From Dehalococcoidia bacterium (lineage in GTDB: Bacteria; Chloroflexota; Dehalococcoidia; UBA3495): a DNA stretch of 36,851 bases. Positions 8,893 to 16,004 of this stretch are shown here, piece after piece. The stretch spans positions 1 to 36,851 of the forward strand of contig JAPKDE010000004.1 in the NCBI GenBank assembly GCA_028822675.1, written 5' to 3'. The translations under genes were made by a program, and so were the position numbers. Position 1 is the first letter of the stretch; each line of letters starts with the position of its first letter. The notes under the pieces were generated by a model. It searched no databases, had not been told where the DNA came from, and saw nothing but the letters and a program-made list of their open reading frames with translations.

Positions 8893-9504
8893 ATGATCTA
8901 CGAAGTACGCACCTATGATCTGAAGCCTAGAGCCATTGCTCAGGCGGAAGAAGCTTTTGCCGAGGCACTTCCTCACCGCGAGAAATACGGCCCAATCGCC
9001 GCCTTTTGGCACACTGAGATTGGCCCTTTGAACCAGATTATCCATGTTTGGGCCTACGAGAACTTGGCCGAGCGCGACAGCGTTCGTGCGGCAGCGGGGA
9101 AAGACCCGAACTGGCCGCCCAAAATCACCCCCGGCAATATCTTGAACATGAACTCTGAGATTTGGAACCCCGCCCCGTTCATGAAGCCGATGGGCGGCGA
9201 CCAAGCCCTTGGCGGAATTTACGAGATGCGGACCTACACTTACGAGCCCGGTTCCATACCTGAGTTACTGAGTCGCTGGGAAAAGGCTCTGCCAGAACGG
9301 GAGAAATACTCCCCGCTAGCCGCCGGAATGTTCACCGAGTTTGGCGGTCTGAACCGGTGGATGCACATTTGGCCGTACAAAGACTTGGCCCAACGGGACG
9401 AGATTCGCGGTACCAAGATTGAGGGTTGGCCCTCCGGAGCTCCTGGCATGATCCGTCAAGAGAACAAGATCATGGCGCCGTCTAGCTTCTCGCCTATGCA
9501 CTAG
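8893..9504 (+). CDS. NIPSNAP family protein with two tandem domains
   Basis: A 203-aa protein made of two copies of the roughly 100-aa NIPSNAP ferredoxin-like domain. The first starts MIYEVRTYDLKPRA and contains FAEALPHREKYGPIAAFWHTE. The second starts GIYEMRTYTYEPGS and contains EKALPEREKYSPLAAGMFTE, with IHVWAYENLAERDSVR and MHIWPYKDLAQRDEIR in matching places. The family is a dimeric a/b barrel fold of poorly known function, often found with catabolic genes. The start is supported by GGAG 7-8 nt upstream. A small orphan gene follows after 53 bp on the same strand, probably in the same transcript, before a strong terminator. Confidence 0.92.
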   Translation: MIYEVRTYDLKPRAIAQAEEAFAEALPHREKYGPIAAFWHTEIGPLNQIIHVWAYENLAERDSVRAAAGKDPNWPPKITPGNILNMNSEIWNPAPFMKPMGGDQALGGIYEMRTYTYEPGSIPELLSRWEKALPEREKYSPLAAGMFTEFGGLNRWMHIWPYKDLAQRDEIRGTKIEGWPSGAPGMIRQENKIMAPSSFSPMH

Positions 9505-9557
9505 GCCTGAGCCACTCAAAAGTTCGCAGACCAAGAAAAGCCCAGTGAGACAGACCC

Positions 9558-9851
9558 ATGGTTGTAAGACATCACATCTATAAAGTGGATCAACGGATGC
9601 AGGTCAAGATTCGAGACGGCGGTCTCCATAGGCCCCCATCAGAGGGGGCCAAGGGGTCTCTGGCTATTATTGCGCCACAGCTGTTTCAGGACTGGACCGG
9701 AACCTTCTTAGAACGCGAGCCTGATATTCCGCCGGAATATTACGTGACGGTGGATAATGGAGTGACTGAGACTATCTCTGAAGACTGGTTGGAGCCGGCC
9801 CCTTTCGACGCACCGCCGCCTCCGGAAGACTCCAAGCCATGGCCAACCTGA
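9558..9851 (+). CDS. Hypothetical 97-aa protein
   Basis: I do not recognise the family. The product begins MVVRHHIYKVDQRMQVK and ends with a Pro-rich, acidic tail (EPAPFDAPPPPEDSKPWPT). No signal peptide, membrane helix or Cys cluster is visible. It follows the NIPSNAP gene by 53 bp and lies just upstream of a strong bidirectional terminator, which supports it being the last gene of that transcript. The ribosome site is weak. Confidence 0.6.
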   Translation: MVVRHHIYKVDQRMQVKIRDGGLHRPPSEGAKGSLAIIAPQLFQDWTGTFLEREPDIPPEYYVTVDNGVTETISEDWLEPAPFDAPPPPEDSKPWPT

Positions 9852-9884
9852 CCTGTCATCAGTTTTATTAGTGAATTAAAAAGC

Positions 9885-9922
9885 AAAGAAAGACTCCCTG
9901 AATTAACCGGGAGTCTTTCTTT
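9885..9922. terminator. Bidirectional rho-independent terminator
   Basis: A perfect 14-bp stem (AAAGAAAGACTCCC / GGGAGTCTTTCTTT) with a 10-nt loop is followed by T-rich DNA on either strand. It sits between the convergent genes ending at 9851 (plus) and 9954 (minus) and can serve both. Confidence 0.92.
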
Positions 9923-9953
9923 TTGCTTGTTTCCGGGCCAAGAAGCAGGAGGC

Positions 9954-10316
9954 CTATTTGGTGGTGACCGAGTCCAGCAATGATGTTGTTAAAGGACTAT
10001 GTCCTCTAGATCGGACCAGCGAAACTAGTTGGTCTTGTTGTTCTGGAAAATGCGAGGTAGCGTGTTCAGAATAAGACCCGGCCATCGTCCGAACGGAGAT
10101 GTGAATCCCGGTGTGTTGTGATTCTGGACCCCAAGGATTGGAACCACTTTCCACTATTATGTAGGGAGGCACGACGACGTCTACCGGAACGGTTATAGCT
10201 GTGGTTTCCGGTTCAGCCTCGGCGGGTTGTCCCCAAGGTGAAAAAGGCAAACCTGTTGTGTACGCCAACGCGCCAACAACAATCAAGGAAATCGAAAATG
10301 TATTCATGCGCCACAT
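9954..10316 (-). CDS. Small exported or membrane-anchored hypothetical protein
   Basis: About 120 aa from the ATG at 10316 (MWRMNTFSISLIVVGALAY), which has GGGGA 5 nt upstream; the frame also extends to an ATG at 10376 without a ribosome site. Residues 4-22 form one hydrophobic helix, a signal peptide or N-terminal anchor, followed by GLPFSPWGQPAEAEPE and a Thr/Val-rich then polar, His/Ser-rich region. No lipobox and no known domain. It ends just before the bidirectional terminator at 9885-9922, which supports it being a real transcription unit. Function unknown. Confidence 0.5.
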   Translation of the reverse strand: MWRMNTFSISLIVVGALAYTTGLPFSPWGQPAEAEPETTAITVPVDVVVPPYIIVESGSNPWGPESQHTGIHISVRTMAGSYSEHATSHFPEQQDQLVSLVRSRGHSPLTTSLLDSVTTK

Positions 10317-10880
10317 GGTTTCCCCAGTGTGATCCGTAACATGGCAATCGAGGTCAGTATTTACAGTTATGGCCATCAGGTAGTGTGATCAAGGTGTGAG
10401 TTCACGCGATTATTCGTATTTTCCGCCTAACTGTTGACATAAAAACCACTTTGAGCTACCTGTTTACGTTAGGTAACCACATAAACCCAAATAGTAGAAA
10501 ACCTATATTATTGGCCGTAACACATCGTTTATAGCCAAAATTCGATTTCAATTCGTTAGAAGACCATCAATAGAGTGACGTTTCAGCAGGAGTACCAATC
10601 TCGGACGTAGGCCACCCTGAAATAAAACTACTTACTGATTCTTCCAGTTACTACGCAGAATCGCGTTTTGGTGGCACGATTTCCTCTGTTCCAAAATACT
10701 CCATCCTGGCCTGTGGGCGATAAGTATCGACATTGGGTGTAGGTCAGCAGACCATCTGGCCCTCGGGGCTGGCAGCAACGATTGCGTAGGCCAGAATTTG
10801 GCACGGGCCGAAGCAAGCACGATAGGCGCTGGCAACTCTGCTAATAGAATTGAAGTTTAAATAAATTACTGGATTGCGAT
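10317..10880. other. Intergenic region between divergent genes (about 560 bp)
   Basis: No convincing gene is seen on either strand. The stretch 10317-10570 is AT-rich and must hold the promoters of the divergent genes. TTGACA stands at 10434-10439, but its best spaced -10 partner is poor. TACCT (10457-10461) and AGGTA (10471-10475) form a short inverted repeat. The stretch 10730-10830 is richer in GC and carries short open frames on the minus strand with no recognisable product; it could be the eroded remains of a gene. Confidence 0.4.
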
Positions 10881-11972
10881 ATGACGCTTGATAATCAGAC
10901 CCGCCGGCGGTCCACAAAGACTGGCCTGACCGCCCTAGACCGAGACCGCGTCTGCCCCGGCTATACCCTGTACGCACCTATGAACGGCCCAGGAGATGTG
11001 TACCTACTGAACCTGGACGGAGAAGAAGTGCACCATTGGTCGATGCCTGACCCGCCCGGCTTGTACGGCTATCTGCTGCCCAACGGCAATCTGTTCTACG
11101 GTGGCAAGCTCCGCGACAACGAGTGGGACCGGTTCACGTCTTGGAAGCGATTTAAGGGCGGGGTGATGATGGAGGTGGACTGGGACGGCAACAAGATTTG
11201 GGAGCACCGCGACAAAGACCACCACCATGACGCGCGGCGGACATCCTCCGGCGGGGCAATCTACCTGACGGTGGAGTTGGTGGCCCCGGACCTGGCGGCC
11301 AAGGTCAAAGGCGGAAACCCGATAACGGGCGAGAATGGCATGTGGGCTGATGTCATAGTAGAGGTGGATGGCTCCGGCAAGCGTATCTGGGAGTGGCATG
11401 CCGCTGAGCACCTGGATTTGGAACGGGACGTCATCACTTTCAATGACTCGCGAGACGAATGGAGCCACGGCAACACCGTGGTGCCCCTTGGCGATGACCG
11501 CGTGCTGTTCAGCTTCAGGAACATTTCAACTGTCGGGATAATCGACAAGGCTACTGGTGAGATAGTTTGGCGTCTTGGGGGTGAGGTGCTGGCCCAACAG
11601 CATGACCCTAGTTTGCTGGCCAACGGAAATATCCTGGTCTATGACAACGGATCGCACAGCGCCAACCACGCCTTGCCTTTCTCCCGTGTGGTGGAGGTTG
11701 ACCCAAAAACGAACCGGGTGGTTTGGGAGTACTCTGACAACCCGGCCTATAACTTTTTCAGTCCCTACATCTCAGGCGCGCGCCGGTTGCCCAACGGCAA
11801 CACGCTAATCACGGAGGGTATGTTTGGTCGCATGTTTCAGGTCACACCTGGAGGTGATGTGGTCTGGGAGTACATCAACCCCCATTACCACGAGGACTCG
11901 GAAGGCGCAGTTGTGAACCGAGTCTTCCGGGTTACTCACTACCTGCCGGAAGAAATCAGCCAGCTCCAGTAA
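10881..11972 (+). CDS. Arylsulfotransferase (ASST) family protein
   Basis: A 363-aa beta-propeller protein of the arylsulfotransferase/ASST type. Repeated blade motifs are visible: GDVYLLNLDGEEVHHW, YGYLLPNGNLFYGG, VMMEVDWDGNKIWEH, VIVEVDGSGKRIWEWH, IDKATGEIVWRLGG, ANGNILVYDNGSH, VEVDPKTNRVVWEYS and LPNGNTLITEGMFGR. His-rich DKDHHHDARR and WSHGN are in the places where the family has active-site histidines. Unlike periplasmic ASSTs it has no signal peptide, so it is probably cytoplasmic. Whether it transfers sulfate is not shown; many family members are uncharacterised propellers. The ribosome site is weak. It stands alone, with a minus-strand gene ending 11 bp after its stop. Confidence 0.85.
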   Translation: MTLDNQTRRRSTKTGLTALDRDRVCPGYTLYAPMNGPGDVYLLNLDGEEVHHWSMPDPPGLYGYLLPNGNLFYGGKLRDNEWDRFTSWKRFKGGVMMEVDWDGNKIWEHRDKDHHHDARRTSSGGAIYLTVELVAPDLAAKVKGGNPITGENGMWADVIVEVDGSGKRIWEWHAAEHLDLERDVITFNDSRDEWSHGNTVVPLGDDRVLFSFRNISTVGIIDKATGEIVWRLGGEVLAQQHDPSLLANGNILVYDNGSHSANHALPFSRVVEVDPKTNRVVWEYSDNPAYNFFSPYISGARRLPNGNTLITEGMFGRMFQVTPGGDVVWEYINPHYHEDSEGAVVNRVFRVTHYLPEEISQLQ

Positions 11973-11982
11973 CGCCTACCTG

Positions 11983-12409
11983 CTAAGGTTTTCCTTTGAC
12001 TGACTCATACATCTGGATGAAGTTAGCGACAGGAGTGCGGGCTATCGCCTCTCCGATTAGCTCAAGAGGTAGGTCATCAATGGTCTTGAACCGGATGCAT
12101 GATTTACCCATGTTTAGTTTCTTGCCCGTGGCTTTGTAGCGGTCGACAAACCAGGTTTCATCATCCTGGGTTCCGTAGATGTTCATCAAATACACGGTCA
12201 TGTAATTCTTCTGAGAAGCCAGGCCTGCGAACATCAACGGCAACTTGTTGTAAGTCTTCGGATAGGTCTCTAGAGGTATGACGTAAGAAATCATGCCCTG
12301 TTGGCAGATTGCTCAGAATCATGTCTCTGACGGCGTTGATGGCCACCTGTCTATCTTCAGGAAGTACTGCAAGATAGTCATTGGCTGTTTGTTGATTATT
12401 TGTCGTCAT
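11983..12409 (-). pseudogene. DUF1801 (YdhG-like) gene broken by an internal deletion
   Basis: The N-terminal part reads MTTNNQQTANDYLAVLPEDR ... MILSNLPTG from 12409. The rest of the DUF1801 domain, MISYVIPLETYPKTYN ... ASQKNYMTVYLMNIY ... GKSCIRFKTIDDLP ... MYESVKGKP, is in another frame and ends at 11983. Family members read roughly LPxGFEExxxxGMxxY at this place. Here GGGC is followed directly by ATGATTTCT near 12295, so about 23 nt appear to be missing, which shifts the frame. This is more than a single-base error. The downstream part could start internally at 12294 but would lack the N-terminal helices. The gene lies downstream of the SelA-like gene and a 52-aa membrane protein on the same strand. 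Confidence 0.8.
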
Positions 12410-12428
12410 TAGACTTAACCTGCGGGAT

Positions 12429-12587
12429 TTACTCGAAGTCTTTTCGATTTACCTGCGCACCGATCACTGCACCTACAACCAATCCGAGCCCGATCCATAT
12501 GGGGCTTTTCGTTAAGGCAAAGAGAGCCAATCCGATGACGAGCCCGAAGGCAACGAACCTGCCGATGCTTTTCTGATTTTCTAGCAA
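12429..12587 (-). CDS. Small two-helix membrane protein (52 aa)
   Basis: Ten bases after the stop codon of the SelA-like gene a frame opens with TTG at 12587 and ends in TAA at 12429-12431. The product starts LLENQKSIGR. It has two hydrophobic stretches, FVAFGLVIGLALFAL and IWIGLGLVVGAVIGA, with Gly spacing like a glycine zipper, and a polar end, QVNRKDFE. No ATG or GTG start is available, and the ribosome site is weak. The codon pattern and the clear hairpin of membrane helices argue that it is real. Function unknown; it could be a small membrane-stabilising or accessory protein of the preceding genes. Confidence 0.55.
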   Translation of the reverse strand: MLENQKSIGRFVAFGLVIGLALFALTKSPIWIGLGLVVGAVIGAQVNRKDFE

Positions 12588-12596
12588 GGTATCTGT

Positions 12597-13745
12597 TTAC
12601 CTGCCAAGCAGCGCGGCGATGGTTGCACCGACGACTTTGTCCTCGCCTTCATTCAGGCCAAAGGCGTGGAGGACGATTCCAGTGTCACCCTCGCGGACAC
12701 GCGTCCAGATGGGCGGGTCGCCCGCTTTCAGCTGATCCACAATCTCATGGCAGGAGATGCCGGTAATTGTGGCGTCGACCTCCAGGGTTACGCCGTAGGG
12801 CTGATGACCAATGATGTTGTCCATTATATCCACGGTAACGCCAGGGATGCCCTGTAGTGGGGCAAACATGTTTCGGCACTTGGCCTCGGTGTCGGCCAAC
12901 CGATCCTCATGGTTCATGGTCATCCAGCGTCGGACGGCGGCCACAGCGCCAACCATCTCCTGCCGGTCTACCTTGTGAGGGCGGCCAACGCCCCTCACCC
13001 TCCGACCTTCATAACTGACGAAGGACTGCAGCGCCAGTTTGCGAATCATGTCCTCGCTGCCAAAGGCCAGGCCGGTGGACTGCGGCGAGCTCATGTACTT
13101 GGCGGCGGTGCATTGGAAATCGGCCCCCATCCGTACGTAGCTACCAAACAGGTTAAGCGGGTAGATCTGCCCGGCAGCGTCCACCAACACCGGCACACCT
13201 TTGGCGTGGGCAATCTCAATAGTGTCTTCCAGGGACAGCGCCTGGGGGTCAGGTTCTTGGATTACGGCGTAGTAGTGCACGGCCGCGGTGTTGGGGCCGA
13301 TGGCGTTTTCTAAGTCCTCACGAGACGTTCCCTCTAAGCTGCCGAACTGAACCAACTTGGCCCCGGCCAGCTCCAGGCAACGGTCATACCAATAGCGTTG
13401 GCGAGCCTGGATCAGAATCTCATTCTTCATGCCAGTGGTGTCGGGCAGTTGCTGAATCTTGGCGTCGTCATCGCCGGCCATGCAGGCGGCGGTGGCTAAG
13501 GTGAGGGCCGAGCCTGCACCTGAGGTTATATACGCGGCTGGTACGTCGACCATCTTGGCGATGGCCTCGCCAGCCCGCTCTTCAAGCTCCATCAGGGGAA
13601 CGTAAGCGCCGTTGGCCCGGTCCATGGCCTCTAAGACCTCTGGCGCTGGGGTTGATCCGCCCAGCATGGTTACGCTGCCGGTGGCGTTGATTACCGGCCT
13701 GGCACCCAGTTCTTTATAGATACTGCCCCAATCGTTGGTGCTCAT
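12597..13745 (-). CDS. SelA-like / D-glucosaminate-6-phosphate ammonia-lyase-like PLP enzyme
   Basis: A 382-aa fold-type I PLP enzyme of the SelA-like group, which includes DgaE-type ammonia lyases as well as selenocysteine synthase. Typical parts are the N-terminal LGARPVINATGSVTMLGGS, VPAAYITSGAGSALTLA (phosphate binding), VPVLVDAAGQ with the cofactor Asp at about 189, and ADFQCTAAKYMSSPQSTG with the likely Schiff-base Lys at about 216. It is shorter than SelA and lacks its tRNA-binding N-terminal domain, so selenocysteine synthesis is unlikely. It more probably catalyses elimination or racemisation of a small amino compound. The ATG at 13745 has GGAGA 6 nt upstream; the longer TTG start at 13757 overlaps that ribosome site. 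A RidA-like gene ends 56 bp upstream on the same strand. Confidence 0.88.
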   Translation of the reverse strand: MSTNDWGSIYKELGARPVINATGSVTMLGGSTPAPEVLEAMDRANGAYVPLMELEERAGEAIAKMVDVPAAYITSGAGSALTLATAACMAGDDDAKIQQLPDTTGMKNEILIQARQRYWYDRCLELAGAKLVQFGSLEGTSREDLENAIGPNTAAVHYYAVIQEPDPQALSLEDTIEIAHAKGVPVLVDAAGQIYPLNLFGSYVRMGADFQCTAAKYMSSPQSTGLAFGSEDMIRKLALQSFVSYEGRRVRGVGRPHKVDRQEMVGAVAAVRRWMTMNHEDRLADTEAKCRNMFAPLQGIPGVTVDIMDNIIGHQPYGVTLEVDATITGISCHEIVDQLKAGDPPIWTRVREGDTGIVLHAFGLNEGEDKVVGATIAALLGR

Positions 13746-13801
13746 TCTCTTCTCCAATCTTGTGCCTGATAGAGCCTGAAATGGTCTTGATTAGTTCGGG
13801 A

Positions 13802-14182
13802 CTAGTCAGGAAGTATCGCGATGGCGTCAATCTCAATCTTGAGGTCCGGTGTGCCCAGAGCAGCGACCTGAACCTGGGTGCTGGCGGGGAATGCTCCGGC
13901 AAAGCGTTTGAGTCGGACCTCACCGGCGGCGGGGCCTTCTCGCAGGTCGGTGACAAAGCTGGTCACCTTGATTACATTGGCCAACGTAGCGCCGTTCTCG
14001 GCTAGGATGTGCTCAAATTTATCTAAGATAGCCTCGGTCTGGGCGGCAATGTCACCGGTGGCAGCATCGGTCCCTCCGGCGGTGCTACCGGCAATGAACA
14101 GCATGTTGCCAGAACGCACTGAGTGGTGAAAGGCTCCGGAAGGCTGGGACAATTTTGGGTAGTTCTTACGTTCAAAATCCAT
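13802..14182 (-). CDS. RidA/YjgF family protein lacking the catalytic arginine
   Basis: A 126-aa chorismate-mutase-like trimeric protein of the RidA (Rid/YER057c/UK114) superfamily. Typical parts are MLFIAGSTAGG, AAQTEAILDKFEHILAENGA, NVIKVTSFVTDL and IEIDAIAILPD. RidA proper hydrolyses reactive enamines and imines formed by PLP enzymes, using an Arg in the motif PARS. Here the matching stretch is FPASTQVQVAAL, with Ser (about residue 101) in place of Arg. It therefore probably belongs to an inactive or differently acting Rid subgroup. AGAGGT about 8 nt upstream supports the start. It is the first gene of a minus-strand group with the SelA-like PLP enzyme, a kind of enzyme that releases such intermediates, so the pairing makes biochemical sense. 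Confidence 0.93.
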   Translation of the reverse strand: MDFERKNYPKLSQPSGAFHHSVRSGNMLFIAGSTAGGTDAATGDIAAQTEAILDKFEHILAENGATLANVIKVTSFVTDLREGPAAGEVRLKRFAGAFPASTQVQVAALGTPDLKIEIDAIAILPD

Positions 14183-14320
14183 TTGCTACACCTCTGCGTC
14201 TAAAGTTTTAAGAATGGTGACGTATTCAAGGGCACGCCAAAGTTGAATCCCTAGGTTGAGCCCAGGGTCGGATAATTGTAACCCAGCCGCGACACAGCCC
14301 GGTATCCGTATCGGGCCGCG

Positions 14321-14350
14321 TTGAGCAATCTTGGGTTTTGGACGCATAAT
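14321..14350 (+). promoter_or_regulatory. Candidate promoter of the acyl-CoA carboxylase operon
   Basis: TTGAGC (14321-14326), an 18-bp spacer and CATAAT (14345-14350). It would start transcription near 14357, about 40 nt before the ATG at 14397, which supports that start over the upstream TTG at 14331. Confidence 0.4.
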
Positions 14351-14396
14351 ACATCATCATGAACCAGCCCACTCTCCCAGGCGATGGACCAAGGCA

Positions 14397-16004
14397 ATGG
14401 ATGCGATAGAGTCAAATATTCAGACACAGGGCCAGGACTTCAAAGAAAACGAAAAGCATCTGAAGTCGCTGACCGCCGAATTGACCGAGAATTTGCAGTC
14501 GGTACGCGAGCGCGGTGACACGGACGCGGCAAAACTCCACCTAAGCCGAGGCAAAATGCTGGTCCGCGACCGAGTGCAGGCCTTGCTAGACACAGGCACT
14601 CCGTTCTTGGAGTTCAGCCCGCTGGCCGGCTGGCAGATGTATGACGATGACAGCCCAGGCGGCGGTATCGTCACCGGCATTGGAATCATCCATGGGAAGC
14701 AGGTGGTGGTGGTGGCCAACGATGCCACCGTCAAAGGCGGCACCTACTACCCAATCACGGTGAAGAAGCACCTTCGGGCGCAGGAAATTGCCTTGGAAAA
14801 CCGCCTGCCCTGCATCTACTTGGTAGACTCCGGCGGCGCATTCTTGCCGCTGCAGGCTGACGTTTTCCCCGACCGCGACCATTTTGGCCGCATCTTTTAT
14901 AACCAGTCTCGGATGTCGGCGGAGAGCATTCCCCAATTGGCGGTGGTGATGGGCTCCTGCACGGCCGGTGGGGCTTATATCCCGGCCATGAGCGACGAAG
15001 TTGTGATTGTGCAAAACCAAGGGACCATCTTCCTGGCAGGCCCACCGCTGGTACGCGCGGCTACAGGCGAGGAGGTTGATGCCGAGACCCTGGGCGGAGC
15101 CGATGTGCACACCAGGCAGTCAGGTGTGGCTGACCATTATGCTATGGATGACGAACATGCGCTGATCATCGCCCGGAATATTGCCGAGAACTTTGTTTAT
15201 TCGGGCAATCCTGAGTTGGAGGTGTTCGACCCTGAGCCGCCGCTCTACGACCCGGAGGAGATCTACGGTGTCATCCCCTCTGACACCAGGCGGCAGTATG
15301 ACGTGCGAGAGGTCATCGCCCGCATTGTGGACGGCAGCCGTTTCCAGGAGTTCAAAGAGAACTATGGTGAGACTCTGGTCTGCGGGTTTGCTCGTATCTG
15401 GGGCTACCGTGTTGGCATCGTAGCCAGTAACGGAGTCTTATTTTCGGAGAGTGCCCTCAAAGGCACCCATTTCATCGAACTATGCGCCCATCGCCGCATC
15501 CCCTTGTTATTTCTGCAGAACATCACCGGGTTCATGGTGGGCCGGGAGTACGAAGCTGGTGGCATCGCCAAAGACGGGGCCAAGATGGTGATGGCCGTGA
15601 CCAACGCAGCGGTCCCCAAGTTCACCGTCATAATTGGCAGCTCCTTTGGGGCCGGGAACTATGGCATGTGTGGCCGCGCCTACCAGCCCAGGTTCTTGTG
15701 GGCCTGGCCCAACTCCAGAATCTCCGTCATGGGCGGCCCCCAGGCGGCCGGTGTGTTGCTGTCTGTGCGTTCCGACCAAGCGGAGCGGCAGGGCAAGACT
15801 CTGACAGAACAAGAGATGGAAGATATTCAACGACCAATCATCGAGAAATACGAAGAGGAAGGCAGCCCTTATTACAGCACCGCCCGACTCTGGGACGACG
15901 GCATAATAGATCCCAAAGACACTCGTGACGTGGTTGGCCTGGGCCTTGCCGCAGCCATGAATGTTCCGATTCCCGAGTCTCGTTGGGGCGTTTTCCGGAT
16001 GTGA
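14397..16004 (+). CDS. Acyl-CoA carboxylase, carboxyltransferase subunit (MccB-like)
   Basis: A 535-aa carboxyltransferase with N- and C-terminal crotonase-like halves. It transfers CO2 from carboxybiotin to an acyl-CoA. Family stretches include [76 protein letters not shown] and, in the C-half, [39 protein letters not shown] and [18 protein letters not shown]. These resemble the 3-methylcrotonyl-CoA / geranyl-CoA carboxylase beta group more than propionyl-CoA carboxylase, so leucine or isoprenoid breakdown is a fair guess. The ATG at 14397 gives the normal length for this subunit. The stop overlaps the start of the biotin carboxylase gene (TGATG), so the two are translationally coupled. Confidence 0.95.
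   Translation: MDAIESNIQTQGQDFKENEKHLKSLTAELTENLQSVRERGDTDAAKLHLSRGKMLVRDRVQALLDTGTPFLEFSPLAGWQMYDDDSPGGGIVTGIGIIHGKQVVVVANDATVKGGTYYPITVKKHLRAQEIALENRLPCIYLVDSGGAFLPLQADVFPDRDHFGRIFYNQSRMSAESIPQLAVVMGSCTAGGAYIPAMSDEVVIVQNQGTIFLAGPPLVRAATGEEVDAETLGGADVHTRQSGVADHYAMDDEHALIIARNIAENFVYSGNPELEVFDPEPPLYDPEEIYGVIPSDTRRQYDVREVIARIVDGSRFQEFKENYGETLVCGFARIWGYRVGIVASNGVLFSESALKGTHFIELCAHRRIPLLFLQNITGFMVGREYEAGGIAKDGAKMVMAVTNAAVPKFTVIIGSSFGAGNYGMCGRAYQPRFLWAWPNSRISVMGGPQAAGVLLSVRSDQAERQGKTLTEQEMEDIQRPIIEKYEEEGSPYYSTARLWDDGIIDPKDTRDVVGLGLAAAMNVPIPESRWGVFRM

Noticed and set aside
10628..10977. Minus-strand frames upstream of the arylsulfotransferase-like gene
   Set aside because: Short, mutually overlapping, partly antisense to the real gene, with no recognisable product.
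12597..13745. Selenocysteine synthase (SelA)
   Set aside because: The protein is about 80 residues shorter than SelA, lacks the tRNA-binding N-terminal domain, and no selB, selD or tRNA-Sec lies nearby.
14331..14396. N-terminal extension of the carboxyltransferase from TTG 14331
   Set aside because: It would overlap a candidate promoter and add His/Pro-rich sequence not found in the family; the ATG at 14397 gives the normal length.
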